Part shown: in pieces, positions 37,515 through 46,115 of the stretch
How positions within the stretch are numbered: the first letter of the stretch is position 1
Layout of the letters: the number at the start of each line of letters is the position of its first letter
Assembly: GCA_020852175.1 (NCBI GenBank)
Contig: JADZBH010000026.1
Span: 1-52,649, forward strand
DNA from: Bryobacterales bacterium
GTDB lineage: Bacteria > Acidobacteriota > Terriglobia > Bryobacterales > Bryobacteraceae
Direction of reading: 5' to 3'
DNA length: 52,649 nucleotides
Translations under genes and position numbers: made by a program
The notes under the pieces: generated by a model
What the model was told of the DNA's origin: nothing
Seen by the model: the letters and a program-made list of their open reading frames with translations, nothing else
Databases searched by the model: none

Positions 37515-38507
37515 TCAAATGCCCCACTCGAACACGGCGGCGGCCATCTCCTTGGAGCGTCCCAGCGCCAGATCATATGCGTCTCGCATTTCGCGCCACG
37601 GCATGCGGTGCGTGATGATACGTTCCAGCGGAAGGCGTCCGCTCCGCATGTAGTCGAAGATCAATTCGAGATTGCGCCGCAGGTTGAAGGCGACTTCGTG
37701 AGGTTCCGCCGCCGTACGTGGCGAAAAGCCGGAACCCATCAGCGTGAGCTGCTTGGCATACAGCCACGAAGCGTCCAACGGGTTGAAACCAGGCGGCGCC
37801 TGCGCGCGGCCCGGAAAGCCGAGGATGCTGATGCGGCCGCCGTGGCGCGCCGCCGCGATCGCATCGCGATACGCTGCCCAGGGGTTTGCCGTGAGAACCA
37901 CGAGATCGGACTTGAGATTTTCCACCTCGGCATCACCGGATGTGATCGCCGCACCGGCGCCCATGGCCGTGGCGAGAGCATTGCGGAACGGCGAATTTCC
38001 GATCGCCGTAACACGGGCGCCCATGGCCGCCGCCACGGCAACCGTACATAACCCGATCACGCCGAGACCGATGACGGCGACACGTTCCCCCGCTTCGTAG
38101 CGTGCCTGGCGCATGCCCGCCATGCCCAACTGCGTCAGGTAGGCCAGCGACGCACCGGCCGGATCGACGCCCTCCGGCACAGAAACCAGCAACTCGCCCG
38201 CCCCGGCAAGATAGGCCGATTGATGGGGACGCGTGGAAAAAACGCGTTCGCCCACCTTCCACTCAGCACCCTGGCCCGCCGCCGTCACCGTGCCGACGTG
38301 GGAATACCCCACGGAGCGCGGATAATCCGGAGCTCCCGGCACCTCGGTGGACCGGCCCTCGTAGTTGCCCAGATCCGTGCCCGTGGACAGCGCCGTGATT
38401 TCAGCCGTCACCACCACCTCGCCGATGCCGGGACGGGACGCTTCGATCTCCTCCTCCACGAAGCGCAGGTCGCGCGCCCCGAACAGCATGGCCTTCTGGA
38501 TCCGCAT
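37515..38507 (-). CDS. Medium-chain dehydrogenase/reductase lacking the classical zinc ligands
   Basis: 330 residues, MDR (alcohol dehydrogenase) fold. The Rossmann domain has VAVIGLGVIGLCTVAVAAAMGARV. In place of the catalytic-zinc Cys and GHE motif it reads ALSTGTDL and SVGYSHVGTV, so the usual active-site zinc site is absent; this resembles the BchC-like or quinone-reductase-like zinc-free subgroup. NSPFRNALA after the second strand suggests phosphate recognition, i.e. NADP(H). Last gene of a three-gene minus-strand operon; its ATG directly follows the stop of the dioxygenase gene (TAGATG). Likely oxidises a sugar hydroxyl in the island pathway. Confidence 0.82.
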   Translation of the reverse strand: MRIQKAMLFGARDLRFVEEEIEASRPGIGEVVVTAEITALSTGTDLGNYEGRSTEVPGAPDYPRSVGYSHVGTVTAAGQGAEWKVGERVFSTRPHQSAYLAGAGELLVSVPEGVDPAGASLAYLTQLGMAGMRQARYEAGERVAVIGLGVIGLCTVAVAAAMGARVTAIGNSPFRNALATAMGAGAAITSGDAEVENLKSDLVVLTANPWAAYRDAIAAARHGGRISILGFPGRAQAPPGFNPLDASWLYAKQLTLMGSGFSPRTAAEPHEVAFNLRRNLELIFDYMRSGRLPLERIITHRMPWREMRDAYDLALGRSKEMAAAVFEWGI

Positions 38508-39230
38508 CTAGCCGTCCACCACCGGAAAGTTCGCGCCGCCCTTCAACCGCGACGCGTCCGTGACGCGTACCCCCGGCGACATGTAAATGAACAACAAACC
38601 GCGCCGGTCGTGCACGCTGCGATTCGGGTCGCTGCGATGCACCGTCAGACAGTGGTGAATCACCACGGAGCCCTTTGCCACCTGAACCGCTTCCTCCGCG
38701 CAGTCCGCCGGAACGGCACTCGCGGCAAGACGCAGGGAATTGCCCGTGACTCCCGAGGGCTCGTGCGGCAGTTCGCCCAGCGTGTGCGAACCCTTCAGGA
38801 ATCGCACGCAGCCGTTCTCGATGGTGGTGTCGTCGAGCGCGATCCAGGCCGTGGCCATTTCGGCCGGCGCGAAAGGCCAGTAGGGCATGTCCTGGTGCCA
38901 GGGCACCTCGGTGCCCACGTGGCCGGGTTTGAGAAACATCTGTGAGGAGTACAGCCGCAAAGGCGATCCCAACAGTTCACGCATCACGCCGGTGAGCGAG
39001 GGCCGCCGCGCCAGATCATGGAAGAAGCTGCTGTAAAGGTGCAGGCGGAATGCATTGCGGAGCCGGGGCGGATTGGTGTCAGGTTCGTATACCAGTTCCT
39101 CGGCGGGCAAACCGCTGGTTCCGGTAAGAAGCTTGGCTACCTCGTCCTCAATGCCCGCGAGTTCCGCGGCGGTGAAGAGATCGCGCGCAACCACCATGCC
39201 GTCCCGCCGCCAGTCGCCATCCAATTTCAT
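38508..39230 (-). CDS. Phytanoyl-CoA dioxygenase (PhyH) family Fe(II)/2-oxoglutarate oxygenase
   Basis: 240 residues of the PhyH family. The iron facial triad is His and Asp in VPWHQDMPYWPF and His in HHCLTVHRSDPN; the Arg in that segment or in SVHDRRGLLFIYM is the probable 2-oxoglutarate anchor. Members hydroxylate diverse small molecules. ATG 39230 is chosen because AAGGAG lies seven bases upstream; the longer frame overlaps the previous gene. In this operon it may hydroxylate or demethylate an alkylated sugar or amine, but the substrate is unknown. Confidence 0.85.
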   Translation of the reverse strand: MKLDGDWRRDGMVVARDLFTAAELAGIEDEVAKLLTGTSGLPAEELVYEPDTNPPRLRNAFRLHLYSSFFHDLARRPSLTGVMRELLGSPLRLYSSQMFLKPGHVGTEVPWHQDMPYWPFAPAEMATAWIALDDTTIENGCVRFLKGSHTLGELPHEPSGVTGNSLRLAASAVPADCAEEAVQVAKGSVVIHHCLTVHRSDPNRSVHDRRGLLFIYMSPGVRVTDASRLKGGANFPVVDG

Positions 39231-39234
39231 TCCA

Positions 39235-39933
39235 TTACTCCTTGTTCCATTCGATTCGGATCTCATCCATCATCACCTCGCCGTGTGGAAGCCGCCCGCG
39301 ATCCACGGCATACTCCTCTTCCGCCCGAAGAAGGTGCGGATCGCTATCAAGGGCGCTCGCGGGCCGGACATCCAGCGGGTATAGGACAAAAATAATGTCG
39401 CCATTCACGTCGCCGAGCACATCGCCAATGGGAGCTTCGCCATAGGTGGCCTCGCGGCCGGAACGGGAGCCAAGTTGCGTCCACAAGCGTTCGTCAGGCT
39501 CCAGCGTGATGGCTTGCCACGACCACTCCGGCGTGATGGCGAATTCGCCGCCCGTGAACACCACGTTCACATATTTGCCGCGCACCTTCGATTGCACCAG
39601 TAAGCGGCAGCGTGCGCCATGCGGGATTATGGAGCCGCGCAGGCGCGCGCGCACCGTGGCCTTGGTCAGGTCGCGCGGGTAGCCGCCCTCGACGAACCGG
39701 TTGGGTCCGCCCAACTCCTTGTATTGTTCCGGGAATCCTGCGCCCTGGTGAGTGTGCAACACGAACAACAGATGCAGATAGCCGCCGCCGGGAGGCGCAT
39801 GGTTGTAATCGATCCACCATGGGCCGCGCGAAATCACCGCGCCCTCGTGAAGGGGCAACCGTAACGCTCCCGCATCGTTGCTGGCCCATCCGAGCCAGCC
39901 GCCGGGACCGTTCTCAAAATTCTCGCTGTACAT
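39235..39933 (-). CDS. Hypothetical beta-sandwich (concanavalin-like) protein
   Basis: 232 residues, family not named. The sequence is rich in aromatic beta strands (YSENFENGPGGWLGWASND, YLHLLFVLHT, CRLLVQSKV, YVNVVFTGGEFAI) as in LamG/carbohydrate-binding sandwiches, and the C-terminal VMMDEIRIEWN is typical of such modules. No signal peptide is seen, so it may be cytoplasmic or exported by another route. First gene of the minus-strand operon with the PhyH and MDR genes; its start is only 12 bases from the weaker half of operator site 4, so that site would block its transcription or initiation. Confidence 0.65.
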   Translation of the reverse strand: MYSENFENGPGGWLGWASNDAGALRLPLHEGAVISRGPWWIDYNHAPPGGGYLHLLFVLHTHQGAGFPEQYKELGGPNRFVEGGYPRDLTKATVRARLRGSIIPHGARCRLLVQSKVRGKYVNVVFTGGEFAITPEWSWQAITLEPDERLWTQLGSRSGREATYGEAPIGDVLGDVNGDIIFVLYPLDVRPASALDSDPHLLRAEEEYAVDRGRLPHGEVMMDEIRIEWNKE

Positions 39934-39944
39934 GCGCCGCGCTT

Positions 39945-40011
39945 ATTCAGTCTACTGGCGGCGAAGGGGGCGGAAGCGGCGTGCACGCGCCTTTCGTCCA
40001 GTGGACTGAAT
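39945..40011. promoter_or_regulatory. Predicted IclR-island operator, site 4, within a long inverted repeat
   Basis: The main dyad GTCCAG-TGGA-CTGAAT (39996-40011) matches 11 of 12 and is almost exactly midway in the 142-base divergent gap. A weaker copy, ATTCAG-TCTA-CTGGCG, lies at 39945-39960. The two copies are mirror images: 13 of 14 bases of 39945-39958 pair with 39998-40011. This would suit two dimers bound face to face or DNA looping. Confidence 0.65.
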
Positions 40012-40075
40012 CCCCGGCCCGGCTTTTCCCCGGGCGAGGCTGCAAACCCGCGAACCCGGCCTAGAATGAGTCCAC

Positions 40076-41680
40076 ATGCATCGCAGGTTCATGAGCATGC
40101 TCGCGCTCCTGGCGCCGGTCACGCTGCTTTGTGCACTGAGCGCCCGCGCGCAGGAAAGCTCCGGCCGCACGCCCGCCGGGGGCGTGATGGTCTTCTTCCC
40201 CTTTGACGATCACGCGCTGCCGTGGCGCGACAACCTGAAGGTCACCATGCGCAAGCCGGTGAAACATGCGGCGAACCCCGTTCTTCCCGCTGGACCGCCC
40301 GGTTCCGTGGATGACATCGGCGCCATCCTCTACGGCACGGTGATTCAGGAAGGCGGCAAACTGCGCATGTGGTATCTCGCCTGGCCGCAACCGGACAGCC
40401 GCATTCCCGGCGACGCTGAATTTTTGAAAACCTACCGGCCGGTTGGCTATGCGGAGAGCACCGACGGCATCCACTGGACCAAGCCCACGTTGAACCTGGT
40501 GAATTTTCGCGGCAGCCGCGCCAATAACCTTGTCCTGGTGGAGCCCTCATCGGCCGCTTACAGCAAGACGAGCGACTTCATCAGCGTCTTGCTCGATGAA
40601 AGCGACCCCGACCCCGCGCGCCGGTACAAGATGGCCTACATCACCGAGGATGCGCCGCGCCGCAATGCCTCCACGGCGACGGCGGTGAGCGCCGATGGCC
40701 TGCGCTGGCGCCTGGTGAACGACGACATGATCAGCGGAGGACACTTCGAAAATACCTCGCTCGTGCGCTTCCAGGGACTTTACTATGCTTCGGGCCAGAA
40801 CCTGGAAGGATGGAACGGCAACCTGATGGACGGCTCGCCCGCGGGCCGGACCATGACCGTCTTCTTCAGCCCCGATTTCCGGACCTGGTCGCGTGAGCGC
40901 GCCTTCGCGTTCCACCGGCCCGCCTACCGGCGCGAACCGATCACGAAAGGGCAGGAGGTTCACATGGGCGCGGGCCTTTGGAACCGGGGCAACGTGATTC
41001 TCGGGGTCTATGGCCGCTGGTACGGAGAAACCATCACCGGCAAGCCCGTGCGTTTGGGAGGGTTGAAAATGGACCTGGGCCTGGTGGTGAGCAATGATGC
41101 GATCCATTACCGTGAACCCGTGCGCGACTTCCTGTTTATCGAGCGGGGCAGTCCCGCCGACTGGGATTCCGAGGCGCTGCTGCAAGGCAACGCCTTCGCC
41201 AACGTGGGCGGCCAGACTCTGATCTGGTACAGCCACTGGTACACCAGCCTGGCCTACCCGCTGCCGCCGCTGCCCGCGCAGGCCGAACGCAAACCGCAGG
41301 CCATCGGCTTGGCCACGCTGCCCCGCGACCGCTTCGGCTACCTCAGCAAGCTCACGCCCGAGCCGCGCACGGACCGGCGCGGCATCGTGATGCCCGCCGA
41401 AGCCAGCGTGCTCTCGCAACCCTTCACGCCTTCGCGCGGCTTCCGGCTGTATGCGAATGCCGAACACGTCTCCGATGGCGCTCCCCTGACCCTTCAACTC
41501 ACCGGCATCGACGGCCAACCACTTCCGGGCTATACGGCACAACTGAACCGGGAGGGTTTGAAAACGGCCATCGTGTGGAGATCCGGCGCGGCCCTGCCGT
41601 CCGGGCGGCCGCTGCGCCTTCGTGTCACATGGCCCGTCCAAGCCGATCCTCACTTATACGCCCTATACGTCGACCGATGA
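40076..41680 (+). CDS. Secreted glycosidase-like beta-propeller protein, paralog C
   Basis: 534 residues, the longest of the five paralogs. A Sec signal peptide (MSMLALLAPVTLLCALSARAQ) precedes the propeller: ILYGTVIQEGGKLRMWYLAW, GYAESTDGIHWTKPTLNLV, then FRGSRANNLVLV, AVSADGLRW and LIWYSHWYTSLAY. The C-terminal sandwich (GAPLTLQLTGIDGQPLPGYTAQL ... PLRLRVTWPVQADPHLYALYV) is recognisable but more diverged than in A and B. It heads an operon with the M14-like peptidase. Role inferred as glycan or glycoconjugate processing outside the cytoplasm. Confidence 0.72.
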   Translation: MHRRFMSMLALLAPVTLLCALSARAQESSGRTPAGGVMVFFPFDDHALPWRDNLKVTMRKPVKHAANPVLPAGPPGSVDDIGAILYGTVIQEGGKLRMWYLAWPQPDSRIPGDAEFLKTYRPVGYAESTDGIHWTKPTLNLVNFRGSRANNLVLVEPSSAAYSKTSDFISVLLDESDPDPARRYKMAYITEDAPRRNASTATAVSADGLRWRLVNDDMISGGHFENTSLVRFQGLYYASGQNLEGWNGNLMDGSPAGRTMTVFFSPDFRTWSRERAFAFHRPAYRREPITKGQEVHMGAGLWNRGNVILGVYGRWYGETITGKPVRLGGLKMDLGLVVSNDAIHYREPVRDFLFIERGSPADWDSEALLQGNAFANVGGQTLIWYSHWYTSLAYPLPPLPAQAERKPQAIGLATLPRDRFGYLSKLTPEPRTDRRGIVMPAEASVLSQPFTPSRGFRLYANAEHVSDGAPLTLQLTGIDGQPLPGYTAQLNREGLKTAIVWRSGAALPSGRPLRLRVTWPVQADPHLYALYVDR

Positions 41681-43236
41681 TGAACCCTACCCGCCGGAAT
41701 CTGTTGTGCGCGCTTGCCGGGCTGCCCGCCGCGGCCCGTGCCGCGCGCCCGTCGCCTTCGTTTGAACGCATCGCGGAGTTGCTGGCCGCCTGGCAGAAGG
41801 GGCATCCGCGCCTATTCCGTCTGGAAACGGCGGGCCGCTCCGTGCAGGGCCGTCCGTTGTTCGCGGCCACGCTGACGGCGCCCGGTGACGGCTCCAATAA
41901 AGAACATTTTTTGCTTACCGCGTTGCACGCGGGCCAGGAACACAGCGGCGCCACCGGTGTGTTGCGCATCGTGAAGTGGCTGCTGTCCAACCATCCCGAG
42001 GCTGTCCGCGCCCGCGCCACGCACGTATTTCGCATCATGCCCGTGGTGAACCCCGATAGCTATGCCAACCCCGACAGCACCTCGGGCCTGGCCAACGCCC
42101 TGGGCGAGGATCCTTACACGGGCTGGAGCGTCGACGGGCCGCGCGATCCCGCGCGCTGTCCCGAAGCCGCCGCCGTGCAGCAGGCCATTGATACCATGCA
42201 GGCCGAGGTGCATGGCGACGTGCATGGCAACAGCCTGCCGTTTGAAGGCGTCTATCAGTTGGAAAGCAGCGGCCGCGCCTATTCGAACGTCACCTTGCGG
42301 CCGTATCATGCGGCCCTCACCCGCCTGATGGATGAAGCGGCACTGGCCGGCGGTTACGCCTCCGACGGCGTCGAGGAGGATGCGGAAAGGTTGTTTGGCG
42401 CCAGCGGCCTCGGCATCGACCAGGCGAAGCTGTGGGCCGGGCTCCAGACTCCCGCGGGCGCGGGTTCCGTGGTGAGCCGGCCGCGCATCTATGCCGCGCT
42501 CTACGGCTACAACAAGTACCACACCATGCCTGTCGCCACGGAGTCCGCCTGGGAGGAGAGCGCTCTGCTGCGCTATCGCCGCCTGTTCCGAGTGGGCAGC
42601 GAGGTGTGGCCCGGCGAGCGCGTGCCTGGTTATCCCGTGCGTGTAATCGCCAAGGACATTTACAACATGGTGACCGCCTATGGCAGCACCGCGGAGCAAC
42701 GCCGCAAAAGCCGCGTCGAGTTGTGGAACAAGCAGGGCGTGTTGTCGTTCGGCATGAACCGGCCCTGGCCCGCCGGACGCATGTTGTTCGTGCTCGCCAC
42801 CTCGATCGCCGCGCGGAAACGCTGGCTGGCGGACACCACGCTGACCGGCTTTCTTGATACGGCGCGGCGCAACGGCGGCTTGCCGGCGGACCGCATCGCG
42901 AGTATCATCGCCGGGCTGCCCACGACCCCGGGGCAATGGGGTCCTTCGAGCAATCTCAGCCTTGCCGGCGGCACGGGAAGCTCCGAGTTGGGGCCCATCG
43001 AACATGGCCTTACGCTGCGTCTGCGGCTGCCGTTCGCCAAGGCGGGCAGCCATGATGTGTGGCTGAACAACGAGCCTCTGCGCGCCCCTGTGCTTCAAAT
43101 CTGGACCGGCCGCGGGTTCTCGAACGTGGAGATCAACCTGCCGCCGGAGCGCACGCGCAAGGAGGATCTCTTCGTGGTGACGCTGCGCTACAACCCCGGC
43201 GAAACACGCACCACCGGCCTTGCCTCGCTCGAATAG
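41677..43236 (+). CDS. M14-like zinc carboxypeptidase
   Basis: 519 residues with a Tat-like N-terminus (TRRNLLCALAGLPAAARAA). The peptidase domain resembles M14: QGRPLFAATL, LTALHAGQEHSGATG for the first metal ligands, FRIMPVVNPDSY with the usual Arg/Asn region, and EVHGDVHGNSLPFEGVYQ for the third ligand His. The first motif is H-A-G-Q-E rather than the family HxxE, so ligand spacing is unusual. A C-terminal beta domain follows. ATG 41677 overlaps the previous stop (ATGA); ATG 41680 is possible. Might trim a peptide or amide-linked amino acid from the island substrate. Confidence 0.75.
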   Translation: MMNPTRRNLLCALAGLPAAARAARPSPSFERIAELLAAWQKGHPRLFRLETAGRSVQGRPLFAATLTAPGDGSNKEHFLLTALHAGQEHSGATGVLRIVKWLLSNHPEAVRARATHVFRIMPVVNPDSYANPDSTSGLANALGEDPYTGWSVDGPRDPARCPEAAAVQQAIDTMQAEVHGDVHGNSLPFEGVYQLESSGRAYSNVTLRPYHAALTRLMDEAALAGGYASDGVEEDAERLFGASGLGIDQAKLWAGLQTPAGAGSVVSRPRIYAALYGYNKYHTMPVATESAWEESALLRYRRLFRVGSEVWPGERVPGYPVRVIAKDIYNMVTAYGSTAEQRRKSRVELWNKQGVLSFGMNRPWPAGRMLFVLATSIAARKRWLADTTLTGFLDTARRNGGLPADRIASIIAGLPTTPGQWGPSSNLSLAGGTGSSELGPIEHGLTLRLRLPFAKAGSHDVWLNNEPLRAPVLQIWTGRGFSNVEINLPPERTRKEDLFVVTLRYNPGETRTTGLASLE

Positions 43237-43256
43237 CGGCGCTTGCCAGGAAGCGC

Positions 43257-44657
43257 CTAAGCAAAGGTGAGAGAGTAGAACGCGCCGTCCCGCACGCGTA
43301 CGCGCAACCGGACGGCACGGCCGTTCAGGGTGCGCCAATCGCCCTTCCACGAAACGGCGTGGGCGAACCCGTCACCGTGAACGGGGCCGCAGTCGTCGAA
43401 GGCAAAGCCGGGCAGCGCGGCGCCACGATCGTCACAAACAGCCATCGCCAGTTGCCCTCGCACGCTGGCATTGACTGTCACCCTGGCTCCCGCCGCGAGC
43501 ATGGGACGCGTTAGCAGAAAGCCCGGCTCGGGACCATGCGTGCGCCAACCGATGAAACGGTCGCGCGGGCTCTCCACGCGGGAGATGGCGGCCTCGCGGA
43601 GGTTGCTCTTGTGATCTCCATTCCAGCCGCCGTAGTAGGTATACATGCGGTCTCCGTCGATGACGGTGTCGTCAGCCGTGGTCACCATGCCGCTATCGAA
43701 CGAACCCGGCGCGCCTGTGCCCAGGAAAGTGGGATGCCCCGGCAGGCGGTGCCAGCGATAGCCATCGGCGCTGTAGGCAAGCTCCACCTCCAGGCTTTCG
43801 CGGCGGCGATCGTACACCTGCAGGAACCCGAACAATAGATTACCCCGTGGAAACACGGGCATGGCGTAGAATTCAGGCGGATCCTCTTCGTCAGGACGCA
43901 GCACCGTGACCGGCCGCGTCCACGCTCGCAGATCCGTGCTTTCCGACACCGCGATGCGGCGCTTATCGTGTCCGGGACCAGCGAAATAGGGAGGCCTGAG
44001 GTAGGCCAGCCAGCGCCGCCGCCTCGCGTCCCAACAAAGTGAATTGTGGCAGTCCGAGTGTCCCGCATCGACGACGCTCGCCTCCGGCTTACGCCACGCC
44101 AACCCGTCATCGGAGAGAAAGATCACCACGCCGTGCTTGTCCAGCGTCATGCCGGCATACCGCGCGGGCGCCTTTGCCCCAGGCGGCGCCAGTTTGACGC
44201 TCACCGCCTCGGCATCGAGCACGCCAATATCGACGAGGTTGTTTTGCCTGCTCCCCTTGTGATCCACCAGCCCGAGCTTGGGCTTGTTCCAGACGATGCC
44301 ATCCCGCGAAGTGGCATAGGCTGCGCGATAGGGAAACGGCTGGCGAGCTCGATAGCGCTCATTGCTAAACACCGTGTACCAGCACTTCCACAGGCCGGCC
44401 GACGGGTCGCGCAGCACGCTGCCGTACAGATAGGGACCCATACCCTCCCAGTCGTGCTCCTTACGGATGAGCGGCTCGCCGTGTACTCTCCTGGGCGGAA
44501 CCAGTTGGCGTTCCAGATTCCAGTGATCCTCCAGGACCTGTTCTCCGAGAAGAAATACGGGAGATCCAACGGCTATCCGCGCCGCGGCCGCGGTTTGTCC
44601 TTGCAGCGCCGCCACGGCCAGCGGTGCGGCCGCCAGAAGCCCCCGGCGCGTCGTCAA
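43257..44657 (-). CDS. Exported glycosidase-like beta-propeller protein, paralog D
   Basis: 466 residues. TTRRGLLAAAPLAVAALQG is a short Tat-like signal. The propeller has LYGSVLRDPSAGLWKCWYTVF, YATSRDGIVWNKPKLGLVDH, FLSDDGLAWRKPEASVVD and YSADGYRWHRLPGHPTF; the C-terminal module has GQLAMAVCDDRGAALPGF and VRLRVRVRDGAFYSLTF. The start appears to be TTG 44657, overlapping the stop of the MFS gene (TTGA at 44654-44657), which implies coupled translation with the transporter. An unusual start codon is accepted because no ATG or GTG gives the signal peptide. Confidence 0.72.
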   Translation of the reverse strand: MTTRRGLLAAAPLAVAALQGQTAAAARIAVGSPVFLLGEQVLEDHWNLERQLVPPRRVHGEPLIRKEHDWEGMGPYLYGSVLRDPSAGLWKCWYTVFSNERYRARQPFPYRAAYATSRDGIVWNKPKLGLVDHKGSRQNNLVDIGVLDAEAVSVKLAPPGAKAPARYAGMTLDKHGVVIFLSDDGLAWRKPEASVVDAGHSDCHNSLCWDARRRRWLAYLRPPYFAGPGHDKRRIAVSESTDLRAWTRPVTVLRPDEEDPPEFYAMPVFPRGNLLFGFLQVYDRRRESLEVELAYSADGYRWHRLPGHPTFLGTGAPGSFDSGMVTTADDTVIDGDRMYTYYGGWNGDHKSNLREAAISRVESPRDRFIGWRTHGPEPGFLLTRPMLAAGARVTVNASVRGQLAMAVCDDRGAALPGFAFDDCGPVHGDGFAHAVSWKGDWRTLNGRAVRLRVRVRDGAFYSLTFA

Positions 44658-45928
44658 CTTACACCCGTCCCATGAAGCCGTCGCATGTCACGGGGCATGA
44701 ACCACCAGTAACCAGCCAGGCTGACCAGGCCCGAAAACAACACGAGCACCGAGATGCCGGCGAAAATGGTGCTCAGTCCGATACCGCTTTTCAGAACGCC
44801 TGCAATCATGATGCCCGCTCCGCCCGCCAGGCAGTTCATCGTATTCACCAGCCCATAGGCGGTTGCGCGTCCATCGGCCGGAATCACCTCGCAGAGAATC
44901 GCGTCCTCGTTGGAGGCCGCCAGCGCCCGCCCGAATGAGAACAACACAATGGCGGCCGAGACCGCCACGGCCGGAAACTTGCCATAAAACACCAGCAGGC
45001 AGGGCGCTGAGGCCAGGTAGCACAGGCCCATGAACAGCATGCGGCGCGGCGCGCCGCCGCGAGCGATGCGGTCGGAAAGGAAACCGCCCGCCAGAATGCC
45101 CAACGACGCGGAAAGCTGTAGGGTCATGGTGCCCGATAAGCCAGCGGCGGCCAGGCTCATGCCGTAGGTCTCCCGGAAATAGAGCGGCATCCAGTTGAAG
45201 AACATCCAGACGCCGATGGCGATGGTCATGGCTTCGACGACGACGGCGACATAGGTTGGCGTGCGCACCAGCCGCGCAAACTGTTGCAAAACCGGTGTGC
45301 GCGGCGCGGCGGCGGCGCGTAGGTGAGGCCGGGGGCCATCCTCCAGCACGCGGGAAGCGATCAGCGCCAGCACGAATCCCGAGGCGCCCAGCACAAAGAA
45401 GCTCACACGCCAGCCGTGCTGCTCGCCAAGATAACCGGCCAACCCTCCGCCGGCGACCAGACCCAGGTTCAGTCCGCACAGATGCACTCCCATCGCCGCG
45501 CCGCGCGAAGAGGGCGCGTGATGATCGGCGATCAGCGCGATGGCCGCGGGCAGATAGGCGCTTTCGGCCACGCCCAGCAACACGCGCGAGAGAATCAGCG
45601 TATGCGAATCCGGAGCCAGACCCGTGAGGATGGTCACCGCGCTCCAGGCCAGCATGCTGCCAATGATGATGCGCGTGCGCGAGTAGCGGTCGGCGAGCAT
45701 CCCGGCAAACGGCGAGCAGAGGGCGTAGACCCACAGAAACGCCGAGCCGAGCGCCGCCAGTTCCACATCGCTCAAGCCCAGTTCCTGCTTCAGCAGTGGA
45801 AACACCGAGGAGATGGCCGTGCGGTCGGCGTAGTTCAGGCACGCCACCGCGAACAGCATGAAGACGATGGGCCAGGCGCGTCTCGTGCTTTGTAAATTGG
45901 GAACTCTTGCTTCCGCGGCTGCGCTCAT
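44654..45928 (-). CDS. MFS transporter, ACS (organic anion:cation symporter)-like
   Basis: 424 residues with about 12 membrane helices. CLNYADRTAISSVFPLL in helix 1 and GMLADRYSRTRIII in the loop between helices 2 and 3 match the anion:cation symporter family (hexuronate, galactarate, galactonate carriers). NWMPLYFRETYGMSLAAAG opens the second half, and GGFLSDRIARGGAPRR repeats the loop motif. ATG 45928 is preferred to a TTG 15 codons upstream. Likely carries a sugar acid released by the periplasmic enzymes into the cytoplasm. Cotranscribed with paralog D and divergent from paralog E across operator site 5. Confidence 0.86.
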   Translation of the reverse strand: MSAAAEARVPNLQSTRRAWPIVFMLFAVACLNYADRTAISSVFPLLKQELGLSDVELAALGSAFLWVYALCSPFAGMLADRYSRTRIIIGSMLAWSAVTILTGLAPDSHTLILSRVLLGVAESAYLPAAIALIADHHAPSSRGAAMGVHLCGLNLGLVAGGGLAGYLGEQHGWRVSFFVLGASGFVLALIASRVLEDGPRPHLRAAAAPRTPVLQQFARLVRTPTYVAVVVEAMTIAIGVWMFFNWMPLYFRETYGMSLAAAGLSGTMTLQLSASLGILAGGFLSDRIARGGAPRRMLFMGLCYLASAPCLLVFYGKFPAVAVSAAIVLFSFGRALAASNEDAILCEVIPADGRATAYGLVNTMNCLAGGAGIMIAGVLKSGIGLSTIFAGISVLVLFSGLVSLAGYWWFMPRDMRRLHGTGVS

Positions 45929-46025
45929 CGTGTTACCGGCCCCCGTTCCTTTCGCCTGCGGTCCAAAAGACAAGACTCATTGTATGGGTCCCGGCCGCGA
46001 TTGAGGCCCGCGTCGCGACGCCCTG

Positions 46026-46041
46026 GTTCAGAATGCTGAAC
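46026..46041. promoter_or_regulatory. Predicted IclR-island operator, site 5 (perfect)
   Basis: GTTCAG-AATG-CTGAAC, 12 of 12 matches to GTYCAG-N4-CTGRAC. The symmetry extends to GGTTCAG/CTGAACC and, with a wobble, to 10 bp per arm (46022-46045). It lies in the 187-base divergent gap between the MFS and paralog E genes. Confidence 0.65.
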
Positions 46042-46115
46042 CGGGCCGTGAGGGGGCGGGGAATCGCGCTGGCCCGGCCGCGCATGGCTGACGCACACTG
46101 GAATCACCGGATTTC

